23,972 bases of DNA, taken from the NCBI GenBank assembly GCA_001303225.1, contig LJNI01000007.1:1-23972 (forward strand), in the 5' to 3' direction. Source of the DNA: a candidate division TA06 bacterium DG_78. GTDB taxonomy: Bacteria > Hydrothermota > Tepidihabitantia > SM23-42. Position numbers and translations under genes: made by a program. The notes beneath the pieces were generated by a model that was given only the letters and a program-made list of their open reading frames with translations, searched no databases and was not told the DNA's origin. Positions 14,381 through 21,612 of the stretch are shown piece by piece; positions within the stretch are counted from its first letter, which is position 1; every line of letters starts with the position of its first letter.

Positions 14381-15955
14381 TTACATCCTCTCCGGACATG
14401 ATACACCGAGGAGTTCAAGTCCTTTTTGCAATACCTCGGCTGTTTTTGTTATTAAAAATAATCTCGCATGCGTACGTTGCTTTTCGTCAGTTACTACACG
14501 ATGTTTCTGGTAAAAATAGTGAAAGCACTGCGCCAGATTAATTAAGTAATAGGTCATAAGATACGGCTCATATGTCCTTACGATATCCTCGAGGATCTCT
14601 GGAAATTTCAATATTTCCTTTGCCAAAGTAATTTCCTCTTTCTCGCTCATTAATGATAGGTCAACATCTTCTTGAAACTCAATATCCTGGTCTTTTGCAA
14701 AGGCTATGATGCTTTTAATTCTTGCATGCGCATATTGAACGTAGTACACTGGATTTTCTTCAGATTCTTTCAGTGCGAGGTCAAGGTCGAAATCCAAGTG
14801 CTGTGAGTTTGACCTCATCAAAAAGAAAAATCTCACGACATCTCTTGGTACTTGTTCGAGAAGTTCATTGAGGGTAGTAAAAGTACCAGCTCTTTTAGAC
14901 ATGGTTAAAAATTCGCCGCCTTTTTTTAATTTAACCTCTTGAGCGATAATGATCTTAAGAATATCATCTGCATAACCTAACGCATTAATACCACCTTTGA
15001 GCCGTTTTATGTATCCATGGTGGTCAGGTCCCCAAATGTTGATTAATGTATCAAAATTCCGTTGTATTTTATCAAGGTGGTAGGCAATGTCAGGGAGCAG
15101 ATACGTATTACGCTGATCCGATGTTATAATTACTCTATCGTTGCTGTCGCCAAATTCCTTCGTTTTAAAGTATAGAGCACCGTCTTTTTCATACGTGAGT
15201 TTCTTATCCTGTAAGATTTTTAGCACAGTATCAACTAATCCTTTTTTATATATTTCTGATTCCTGAATCCAGTAATCGAAGATAACACCAAAATCCTCGA
15301 GTGTTTTCTTTTGTATGTTTACAAAATAATTTACGGAATAATTTTTGATGTCTTCTATCGTGTCAATATTTTCCGAAAGGAGCTCCTTAGCTACATCTTT
15401 AATATATTCACCATGGTAGCCATTTTCAGGAATCTGTGCTTTTTCACCAGATAGTTCATTCATCCTCTGCTTAACACTTTCAGCCAAGAGGTCGATCTGT
15501 CTACCCGTATCATTTATATAGTACTCAGCACTGGCTCTGAATCCACTTTTATTGAGTATACGAACTAATGAATCTCCTACTGCGGCGGCTCGTGCGGCTG
15601 CTATATTGATTGGACCAGTTGGGTTTACGCTGACAAATTCGATGAGAATTTTTTTACTTTCACCGACATCAATTGTCGCGGTTTCTCTGTGTAACAAGTC
15701 TAAAAGATATTGCGTGCTTATCTCAAAATTGATAAATCCTGGTTCGCAGATTGTGACACCACTAATCATTGGATCCTTGAATTTTTTTATGAGTTTTTCA
15801 GCAACGGTGAGTGGAGATTCGCCTCTTTTGGAGGCGATTTTAAGTGCCACATTGGTAGCATAGTCACCCGGTTTTCCCTTCGGTACATAATCGATGCGAA
15901 TTTCTTCGTCTGGCACAATTTGTTGTAAGATTTTTTTTAGTTCACGCCTAATCAT
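14381..15955 (-). CDS. argS: Arginyl-tRNA synthetase with atypical HIGH motif
   Basis: Charges tRNA-Arg. The 524-residue frame shows the ArgRS N-terminal additional domain (1 to about 80), the catalytic core with FVSVNPTGPINIAAARA (108-122), GPDHHGYIKRLKGG (309-322) and MSKRAGTF (352-359), and a C-terminal DALR anticodon-binding domain beginning near YVQYAHARI and ending in CPERM. The class I HIGH signature, usually HxGH after NPTGP, is NIAA here (117-120), so both signature histidines are absent; the KMSKS equivalent is TMSKR. Everything else argues for a real ArgRS. The start ATG at 15953-15955 overlaps the rsfS stop by 8 nt (ATGATTAG); the longer in-frame form to 16003 would read into rsfS. 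No Shine-Dalgarno, so coupling is likely. Confidence 0.93.
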   Translation of the reverse strand: MIRRELKKILQQIVPDEEIRIDYVPKGKPGDYATNVALKIASKRGESPLTVAEKLIKKFKDPMISGVTICEPGFINFEISTQYLLDLLHRETATIDVGESKKILIEFVSVNPTGPINIAAARAAAVGDSLVRILNKSGFRASAEYYINDTGRQIDLLAESVKQRMNELSGEKAQIPENGYHGEYIKDVAKELLSENIDTIEDIKNYSVNYFVNIQKKTLEDFGVIFDYWIQESEIYKKGLVDTVLKILQDKKLTYEKDGALYFKTKEFGDSNDRVIITSDQRNTYLLPDIAYHLDKIQRNFDTLINIWGPDHHGYIKRLKGGINALGYADDILKIIIAQEVKLKKGGEFLTMSKRAGTFTTLNELLEQVPRDVVRFFFLMRSNSQHLDFDLDLALKESEENPVYYVQYAHARIKSIIAFAKDQDIEFQEDVDLSLMSEKEEITLAKEILKFPEILEDIVRTYEPYLMTYYLINLAQCFHYFYQKHRVVTDEKQRTHARLFLITKTAEVLQKGLELLGVSCPERM

Positions 15956-16283
15956 ATTGCAATTCAATTCTCGCTGCATCTCCCCAGAGTCGTTCGAGTC
16001 CATAAAATTCTCTTGTTTCTTTTAGGAATAAATGCACGATGACATCAATAAAATCTAATAATACCCAGGTAGCTACTCCTAAACCCTCAACGTGGTTTGG
16101 TTTTTCGTATTCCATGAGATATTGAGCGATTGTTTCTAAATGAATATCAGACAAGCCGTTGGCGATGACAAAAAAATCAGTGATAGGCGATAAATTCCTC
16201 AAGTCAAAGATGACGATGTCCGATCCTTTTTTTTCATCGATAAGATTGGCTAATGCCTTAGCCAGTGCAATTGGATCCGACAT
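15948..16283 (-). CDS. rsfS: Ribosomal silencing factor RsfS
   Basis: RsfS binds ribosomal protein L14 and blocks subunit joining during starvation. The 111-residue product begins MSDPIALAKALANLIDEKKGSDIVIFDLRN and contains the family segments DFFVIANGLSDIHLETIAQYL (two family-typical stretches), GVATWVLLDFIDVIVHLF and FYGLERLWGDA. The ATG at 16281-16283 was chosen because it gives the family length; the in-frame ATG at 16349 would overlap the upstream gene by about 50 nt. No ribosome site is clear. It precedes argS with an 8-nt overlap. Confidence 0.93.
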   Translation of the reverse strand: MSDPIALAKALANLIDEKKGSDIVIFDLRNLSPITDFFVIANGLSDIHLETIAQYLMEYEKPNHVEGLGVATWVLLDFIDVIVHLFLKETREFYGLERLWGDAARIELQYD

Positions 16284-16299
16284 TTTTCTGGAGTGGATA

Positions 16300-16743
16300 T
16301 CAGAGTTCTTTTTCAATATCCGGGAAGATTTTTTCATAATCTCTGCCAATGATAATGGTTACTTCCAAGAAAAGGGCAGCATCAATATCTTTTCCAATAT
16401 TTTTACACCCGATTCTACAAGCAACATACTGTGCGTTCTCCATATTTTCGTCATCACGTTCAATCACCACGGTCTCCCCAAAGTCAGTTTTGTGTGCATC
16501 TCCAATTCGTACCACATTAAAACCTTGTTTCCTCAGTATGTTTGCAACTTTAATGGCGAGTCGATTCTCACCACACCCATTGAGCACCTCGATTCTCATG
16601 TTGCTGTTTTTCCTATATATCTCTTCAGGATCCTCTCTAGAAAACATGATGAGCATTGAAACGAGGAATGCCAATAGGAGAACTGCAAGGATGTATATTA
16701 TAATTTTGCCAGATGATTGTTTGTTTAACGCTGCAATAAGCAT
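16300..16743 (-). CDS. Membrane-anchored LytR_C-domain protein
   Basis: A 147-residue protein with an N-terminal transmembrane helix (about residues 13-34, IIIYILAVLLLAFLVSM) and a C-terminal extracytoplasmic LytR_C-type domain beginning MRIEVLNGCGENRLAIKVANILRKQ (two overlapping family-typical stretches). In other bacteria this domain follows the LytR-CpsA-Psr catalytic domain of cell-wall polymer ligases; here it stands alone, so it is a non-catalytic relative. Its ATG lies one base after the stop of the GlmU-like gene (TAGTATG), so translation is coupled. The pairing with a sugar-nucleotide enzyme suggests an envelope role, which is inference. Confidence 0.82.
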   Translation of the reverse strand: MLIAALNKQSSGKIIIYILAVLLLAFLVSMLIMFSREDPEEIYRKNSNMRIEVLNGCGENRLAIKVANILRKQGFNVVRIGDAHKTDFGETVVIERDDENMENAQYVACRIGCKNIGKDIDAALFLEVTIIIGRDYEKIFPDIEKEL

Positions 16744-16744
16744 A

Positions 16745-17704
16745 CTACGATTTTATTTGGATCTCAATACCCATTTTTTTACCATTTTTTATCCACACAA
16801 ATGGTCCTACTGTTGTTCCACTCTTTATTGTGGTGTTACCCTCGATAATCGTATGTGGTCTGATATGGACATTCTTCCCAAAGCGTACAGAAAGATCTAT
16901 CGTCGTCGTCAAGGGGTCCTCAATGTCGACTCCTTGTAGCATCAATTGCTCGAACCACCGTGCCCTAGCAATTTCTCGTACCCTTGCTAATTCAAATTTT
17001 GAATTGATACCCAGAATTTCTTCTTCGTTGTTGATTTTCAAACCAGCGACTTTCTTTTTCTTTCTAATTATTTCATGAACAATATCAGTCAAGTAGTATT
17101 CACCCTGGCGGTTTACTGAAGTGATTTCATCAAGCGCGTGAGAGAGTAAATCTCTCCTGCCATAATAGACACCGACATTGATTTCCTTGATCACCTGCTG
17201 CTGTACAGCTGCATCGGTTTGTTCAACAATGCCCGAAACAAAATTGTTCTTATTTCGTATAATTCTGCCATAACCAAAAGGATTTTGCATTGCACAGGTG
17301 AGAATTGTTAGAGCGGCATTCTGTTTCTTATGGTACGTTAAGAGTTCCAAAACAGTAGTTTCTGATAAAAGTGGGACATCACCATTTAAAATAAGTACAT
17401 ATGTACTCGTCGCAACTGCAATACCGTTTTTTGCAGCATCTCCGCTTCCTAATGGACGTGCCTGTATTACATATTTTACTCCGGTCCCGATAGTTTTCTT
17501 GAGGGTGTGTGCATTTTTGCCAACTACGACGACAATTTCCTTACTTCTGATAGTGCGAGCGAGCTGGACAGCGAAAGAGATAATCGGCTTACCCAATATT
17601 TTGTGCAGTACTTTGGGTGTTTTTGAATACATACGGGTACCCTTACCAGCAGCTAAAATAATTGTACTGAATGTGTTCTCTAAAAGGGCGCGATTTGGCG
17701 GCAC
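16745..17704 (-). CDS. GlmU-like nucleotidyltransferase lacking the acetyltransferase half
   Basis: A 319-residue sugar-phosphate nucleotidyltransferase, closest by eye to the uridylyltransferase half of GlmU. It has LAAGKGTRMYSKTPKVLH (17-34), QARPLGSGDA (81-90), LNGDVPLL (107-114) and GEYYLTDIVH, followed by only a few left-handed beta-helix turns (about 270-315). Full GlmU is about 450 residues with a C-terminal acetyltransferase; that half is missing, so the enzyme should make UDP-GlcNAc (or a related NDP-sugar) only if another protein supplies acetylation. The start is GTG 17702-17704, 5 nt after a -10, implying a leaderless mRNA. First gene of the seven-gene minus-strand operon. Confidence 0.86.
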   Translation of the reverse strand: MPPNRALLENTFSTIILAAGKGTRMYSKTPKVLHKILGKPIISFAVQLARTIRSKEIVVVVGKNAHTLKKTIGTGVKYVIQARPLGSGDAAKNGIAVATSTYVLILNGDVPLLSETTVLELLTYHKKQNAALTILTCAMQNPFGYGRIIRNKNNFVSGIVEQTDAAVQQQVIKEINVGVYYGRRDLLSHALDEITSVNRQGEYYLTDIVHEIIRKKKKVAGLKINNEEEILGINSKFELARVREIARARWFEQLMLQGVDIEDPLTTTIDLSVRFGKNVHIRPHTIIEGNTTIKSGTTVGPFVWIKNGKKMGIEIQIKS

Positions 17705-17709
17705 AATTA

Positions 17710-17737
17710 AATATAATCAAAATTATAATCCTGTCAA
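17710..17737 (-). promoter_or_regulatory. Leaderless promoter of the glmU-like operon
   Basis: On the minus strand TTGACA (17732-17737), 16-bp spacer, TATATT (17710-17715), then 5 nt to the GTG start at 17704. No Shine-Dalgarno is possible in the resulting mRNA. Confidence 0.82.
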
Positions 17738-17762
17738 GCACAGAGAGATTTACTAAAGATAG

Positions 17763-17813
17763 CAGTGATAAAAGTGTTGGGATTTCAATCACTGTAATCT
17801 GTTTCTTTATCAC
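17763..17813. repeat. Overlapping dyads in the divergent intergenic region
   Basis: CAGTGAT (17763-17769) pairs with ATCACTG (17788-17794), and the overlapping GTGATAAA (17765-17772) pairs with TTTATCAC (17806-17813). They lie between two divergent leaderless promoters and could be regulatory sites. Confidence 0.55.
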
Positions 17814-17815
17814 CG

Positions 17816-17847
17816 TAATCTTGAGAGCGATGAATCTTTGTCCAGAG
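17816..17847. repeat. Copy 2 of the 32-nt intergenic block (see 3790-3821)
   Basis: TAATCTTGAGAGCGATGAAT (17816-17835) followed by sequence ending CAGAG. It differs from the copy at 3790 by one base in the first 20 and about three in the next 12. It lies 28 nt upstream of the -35 of the following gene, against 19 nt for copy 1, measured from the end of the 20-nt core. Confidence 0.75.
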
Positions 17848-17863
17848 CTCTCAGAGAGGGCAC

Positions 17864-17891
17864 TTGACTTACTATTAATTATGGTTATTAT
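17864..17891 (+). promoter_or_regulatory. Leaderless promoter of the DNRLRE-domain gene
   Basis: TTGACT (17864-17869), 16-bp spacer, TATTAT (17886-17891), then 6 nt to the GTG start at 17898. Same geometry as the perR and glmS promoters. Confidence 0.82.
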
Positions 17892-17897
17892 TACCTT

Positions 17898-18974
17898 GTG
17901 AAAAAACGCCTTGTTTGGTTAATCTTTTTCGTGCTATTCTGTAATAAGCTACCAATAGGTGAGGATGAATTAAATTTACGAGGAGACTTTACTGCACAGT
18001 ACGTCGATTTTACACCCTATTTTACAGCTACTGAGTATAAAAATATCCCGCTTGGGTCATCAAGTAATCTGGTCGTTGGCAAAAAGAGTGACTACGAATC
18101 AAGAATTCTCCTGAGATTCAATTTTCCCTCAAGCCTTGAACAAGGACTCGATGAGATTAAGTTGATCCTCTATCATAATAACAACTTGGAAAATGATCCT
18201 GTTACATTTAGCATCCACCTCTTGACTGAGAGTTTTGATGAAGCCGAGGCGACATGGTATCATCGGACACAAACCGAAGACTGGGATACTGGAGGTGGCG
18301 ATTATCAAGAGGATTCATTACGTTTTGGTGAGAGTGAAGGTGATTCCCTCGTCGTATATTTCAATTATATTGAATTGGAACAAATAAAAGCCGCTCCCGG
18401 TATGATTATCATTCCACAAGACAGTGGTTTTGTTGGATTTTATTCACGAGAGAGCGGTAAACCACCAATAATTCAACTTATCAAGAACGATGAGGTTACA
18501 ATATTAACGCTCGATGATGACTGCCACATACTGACCGGTCCTACACCATACCCCACTGAAGATTGGATTGGTTCAGGCATGGCGTACCGTAATTATGTAA
18601 AATTTCTCTTTGATACTCTTTTAGTTGATGACGATGACAAAAAGGTCGTATTTGCAGAATTAACAGTAAAACCCTCAGAGGTCTTCGGAATGAGAGATAC
18701 TATTGAAATTGCCGTGAGACAGCTCCTCGAACCGCTCGATGACTTTGATACACCCACCAGTCCGCTCATTGATTTAAAAAAATTTGCAATTGATGATACC
18801 ATCTTTACACTCGATGTCATAAAGCATGTCCAAAAGGCAATTGATTATCCAGATTCAAATTTTGGTTTCTTCATATATCTGTCACCAGAAAATTATGATA
18901 TATCGACTGTCAAGTTTGAAGCAGTGTCACACCATTTGACAGTAGGGTATATATTACCACCGGACGAACGGTGA
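17898..18974 (+). CDS. DNRLRE-domain secreted or lipoprotein-like protein
   Basis: A 358-residue exported protein. The N-terminus has basic residues, a hydrophobic stretch (VWLIFFVLF) and a Cys at position 15, which could be a lipidation site although Phe at -1 is not canonical. From about residue 60 the sequence carries DNRLRE-type signatures (ESRILLRFNFP, then SFDEAEATWYHRT, EDWDTGGGDY), a beta-sandwich found in surface proteins of many bacteria. The second half (about 210-355) looks like a second, divergent copy (MAYRNYVKFLFDTLL). Function unknown; a structural or adhesive surface role is typical of the domain. The GTG start is supported by the leaderless promoter. The next gene follows after 78 nt. 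Confidence 0.8.
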   Translation: MKKRLVWLIFFVLFCNKLPIGEDELNLRGDFTAQYVDFTPYFTATEYKNIPLGSSSNLVVGKKSDYESRILLRFNFPSSLEQGLDEIKLILYHNNNLENDPVTFSIHLLTESFDEAEATWYHRTQTEDWDTGGGDYQEDSLRFGESEGDSLVVYFNYIELEQIKAAPGMIIIPQDSGFVGFYSRESGKPPIIQLIKNDEVTILTLDDDCHILTGPTPYPTEDWIGSGMAYRNYVKFLFDTLLVDDDDKKVVFAELTVKPSEVFGMRDTIEIAVRQLLEPLDDFDTPTSPLIDLKKFAIDDTIFTLDVIKHVQKAIDYPDSNFGFFIYLSPENYDISTVKFEAVSHHLTVGYILPPDER

Positions 18975-19052
18975 CAGGGGGACTGGGAGACTCGGTGACA
19001 TGAAGAAACGGAGAATGGAAGAGAAGAAAGTAAGACCGGAGGGAAATCAATA

Positions 19053-19991
19053 ATGGGGTTGGTGTTGATTTTTCTATTAAATGCATCGCTTTTTTCTCTT
19101 GGTGGCATTGGTGAAGACCTTGGTGTTTTTAAAACCCCGTTCCTTGAAAGTAGTCAAAGGGCCGCTGTTGAATTTGTATTGAGACCTGAATTCAACGTAT
19201 TAAATGAGGGGAGTGATTTCCGTAGCATATTCTGGACAAATCCATTCGATTTCAACCTTACTGTGCCTTTTGGTAGAGGATTTATTTTTTCGGTAGGAAA
19301 TTCTGAACGATATAGCCAGGCGTTCGATGTTTACCTTGAAGAAGAAGACCTTGGGCTCCATGTGCTCGGTAAAGGTGGAATCAGTGAAATCTATGCAAAT
19401 GTGAATAATGACTTCAAAGTCGGACAGATTGCATTACGTGCGTCGTATCTCTTTGGACATCCTTGGGAAATATGGGAATATTCAATTAGTAATTACTACC
19501 TCACCGATACATTTTCGTATACCTACCGGGGAAAAATTTTCGGTGCAGGTTTACGTGTGGCATTTGTTTCTGTAGCATATGAAGGTCTTGGTAGTGTGAC
19601 AACGGAGACAGTAACTATTGACACAACAATTGATCTTCCAGACAGACTCTCGATCGGTGTGAATCCTCCGCTCTTCGGAGGTAAACTAGGCATGATGTAT
19701 GAACATTCGTTCTGGCACCGCAATACTGGTCAGAATTACAGTTCACCACACAGATTTAAAATAGGTTTTGAAAAGCAGAGGATAGGCGTTCAGTATTTCT
19801 ACAATCCATGGTACCTTGAAGACGTCACAGAACACGGTATCAACTTCTCATGGGCTATTCCGGTAAGGAATGTAGGTTCTGCGAAGTTCAATATCTCATG
19901 CGCACTGCGAAGCAGAGGTGATCTGCGCGAGTTCATAATTATTCCTGAATTGCAATTTACATTGAGAGAAATATTTGCACTTCGAAAGTAG
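19053..19991 (+). CDS. Probable outer-membrane beta-barrel protein
   Basis: A 312-residue protein with a short hydrophobic N-terminus (VLIFLLNASLFSLGG) that serves as a likely signal peptide, then alternating amphipathic strands with aromatic residues (for example GKIFGAGLRVAFVSVAYEG and FKIGFEKQRIGVQYFYNPW), as in small outer-membrane barrels. No named family was recognised. GGAGGG (19038-19043) stands 9 nt before the ATG at 19053, which supports the start. It lies downstream of the DNRLRE gene in the same direction, so both are probably envelope components made together. Confidence 0.68.
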   Translation: MGLVLIFLLNASLFSLGGIGEDLGVFKTPFLESSQRAAVEFVLRPEFNVLNEGSDFRSIFWTNPFDFNLTVPFGRGFIFSVGNSERYSQAFDVYLEEEDLGLHVLGKGGISEIYANVNNDFKVGQIALRASYLFGHPWEIWEYSISNYYLTDTFSYTYRGKIFGAGLRVAFVSVAYEGLGSVTTETVTIDTTIDLPDRLSIGVNPPLFGGKLGMMYEHSFWHRNTGQNYSSPHRFKIGFEKQRIGVQYFYNPWYLEDVTEHGINFSWAIPVRNVGSAKFNISCALRSRGDLREFIIIPELQFTLREIFALRK

Positions 19992-20013
19992 TGAAATAGT
20001 TAATTATGACAAA

Positions 20014-20069
20014 ATCTGTGAACATTTTTCTCTATGTAATCTGTGCACTTAATATCTGTGAAATCTGTG
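20014..20069 (+). repeat. Four ATCTGTG words upstream of the NtrC-type gene
   Basis: ATCTGTG occurs at 20014, 20039, 20054 and 20063 within 56 bp, directly before the start codon at 20074. No Shine-Dalgarno or good promoter is visible there. The spacing (25, 15, 9) is irregular, so helical phasing of operator sites is doubtful; it resembles the other degenerate word repeats in intergenic DNA here. Confidence 0.55.
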
Positions 20070-20073
20070 TATT

Positions 20074-21354
20074 ATGAAACAGAGAATTTTATTACTCGAT
20101 GATGAAGAAAGTCTTATAAAATGGCTCTCGTATGCCCTCGAGCAGAAGGGATACGATGTTTTTGCCACGACCGAGCCCGAGACCGCCATATCAAAAATCA
20201 AACACGAAAAATTTGACTGCGTCATCAGCGATATCAAAATGCCGAAGATAGATGGTTTTAAATTTTTAGGAAAGGTCAGATCAATCTATCCCAATGTTCC
20301 TGTTATATTTATTACAGCATACGGTTCAATGGAGTCAGCGATTAAGGCTATTAGAGACGGCGTAAGCGATTACATCTTAAAACCATTTTCGATTGATGAA
20401 ATACTCGACCGTATTAAGACGAATCTGAGTAAACCTCGGACACCATTCAACACAATCATCGGCTCTAGTAAGCAGATACATGATGTTTTAGATATGATTA
20501 ATAAAATTGCAGCCACTGACACGACCGTACTCATCTTAGGCGAGTCAGGAACAGGGAAAGAGTTAATCGCACGAGAAATACATAACCGCTCCAAGCGATT
20601 AAATAATAATTTTGTAACTCTTTCCTGTGCAGCACTTCCTGAGACATTGCTCGAGAGCGAGCTCTTTGGATATAAAAAAGGTGCGTTTACTGGTGCCTCA
20701 ACAGACAAGGATGGTCTCTTTAAAGCAGCTGATAAGGGAAGTTTTTTTCTCGATGAGATAGGAGATGCACCATCATCGATTCAGATGAAGCTCTTACGTT
20801 TTTTAGAACAGAAAGAAATTGTTCCCTTGGGTTCAACAAAATCTATCAAACTTGATGTACGCTTAATTGCTGCAACGAATAAAGACCTCATGGAAGAAGT
20901 GAAAAAAGGCAAGTTTCGAGAAGACCTTTTTTACCGTCTCAATGTAATTCCGCTTATGTTACCGCCATTACGTCAGCGAAAAGATGATATACCAGTCCTT
21001 GCTGACCATTTCTTGAGAGCAATATGTGAGAGAGAGGCGCTGGGCGAGAAAAAATTATTAAGAACGACAAGTGAGGCGTTAAAGAACTACAAATGGCCTG
21101 GAAATATTCGAGAACTAAGGCATGTTGTTGAACGCTCCGCAGTCCTCAGTGATTCCTATTACATAAAACCTGAACATCTCGGTTTAGAGGTGGTAAAAAG
21201 TAAGAGCCTCAATGAACTCCAAGAAGTTGAGATTAAACGGGTACTACAAGAATGTGGTGGAAATATAAGTAAAGCAGCAAAAATACTCGGTGTGGGTCGG
21301 GCAACACTGTATAGAAAAATGAAAACGCGGAAACCACTGAAGAAGAAACGCTGA
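20074..21354 (+). CDS. NtrC/PilR-type sigma54-dependent response regulator
   Basis: A 426-residue three-domain activator. Receiver domain (1 to about 115): acidic pair D9/D10, phospho-acceptor D53 in VISDIKMP, K103 in ILKPF. AAA+ domain (about 128-360): Walker A GESGTGKE (156-163), GAFTGA loop (203-208) that contacts sigma54, Walker B FFLDEIGD (224-231), and an arginine-finger-type region FREDLFYRLNVIPL. C-terminal Fis-type helix-turn-helix NISKAAKILGVGRATLYRKM. All key residues are intact. It lies just upstream of a sigma54 promoter and two pilin genes, so its role as the pilin activator, like PilR, is a strong inference. No partner histidine kinase is in the window. ATG at 20074 has no Shine-Dalgarno. 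Confidence 0.95.
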   Translation: MKQRILLLDDEESLIKWLSYALEQKGYDVFATTEPETAISKIKHEKFDCVISDIKMPKIDGFKFLGKVRSIYPNVPVIFITAYGSMESAIKAIRDGVSDYILKPFSIDEILDRIKTNLSKPRTPFNTIIGSSKQIHDVLDMINKIAATDTTVLILGESGTGKELIAREIHNRSKRLNNNFVTLSCAALPETLLESELFGYKKGAFTGASTDKDGLFKAADKGSFFLDEIGDAPSSIQMKLLRFLEQKEIVPLGSTKSIKLDVRLIAATNKDLMEEVKKGKFREDLFYRLNVIPLMLPPLRQRKDDIPVLADHFLRAICEREALGEKKLLRTTSEALKNYKWPGNIRELRHVVERSAVLSDSYYIKPEHLGLEVVKSKSLNELQEVEIKRVLQECGGNISKAAKILGVGRATLYRKMKTRKPLKKKR

Positions 21355-21368
21355 GAGCGCAGAGTATC

Positions 21369-21463
21369 CGCAGAGACCGCAGAAAAAGAAGGCGCAGAGA
21401 GCGCCGAAGAAAAAATAGGACGCAAATCTCAGCGGATTCTGCGAGTATTCAGCGGTCTCTGCG
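21369..21463. repeat. Cruciform-capable repeat of CGCAGAG words
   Basis: CGCAGAGACCGC (21369-21380) is the exact complement of GCGGTCTCTGCG (21452-21463). Between them is a GGCGC-agaga-GCGCC stem (21391-21405). It ends about 135 nt before the predicted pilin +1, within the usual range for sigma54 enhancer sites. The small stem is followed by A-rich, not T-rich, sequence on the plus strand, so it is not a good terminator for the upstream gene. Confidence 0.7.
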
Positions 21464-21540
21464 TAAAACGTCGAGACTTAAATATGTATCAAAATGAGAC
21501 GGTTTTTCATGATGAGACAATACCCTACTAAAAAACATTC

Positions 21541-21569
21541 GAAATTTCGAAATATTTTTTCGAAATTTC
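21541..21569. promoter_or_regulatory. 12-bp inverted repeat abutting the pilin -24 element
   Basis: GAAATTTCGAAA (21541-21552) and TTTCGAAATTTC (21558-21569) are exact complements with a 5-nt centre; the right arm ends at the base before the sigma54 -24 box. A site for the activator, a repressor or a bending protein is possible. Confidence 0.6.
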
Positions 21570-21585
21570 TGGCATAGATATTGCT
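21570..21585 (+). promoter_or_regulatory. Sigma54 (-24/-12) promoter of the pilin operon
   Basis: TGGCATAGATATTGCT matches the known consensus TGGCAC-N5-TTGCA/T: TGGCA, then TTGCT, with the invariant GG and GC correctly spaced. Predicted +1 is near 21596. The upstream gene encodes a sigma54 activator, which makes the match far more credible. Confidence 0.87.
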
Positions 21586-21612
21586 TTATAAATAGCCAGT
21601 AATTGTTCTTTG

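Noticed and set aside
21391..21412. Intrinsic terminator after the NtrC-type gene
   Set aside because: The GGCGC-agaga-GCGCC stem is followed by an A-rich run on the plus strand; a T-rich tail exists only on the minus strand, where no gene ends.
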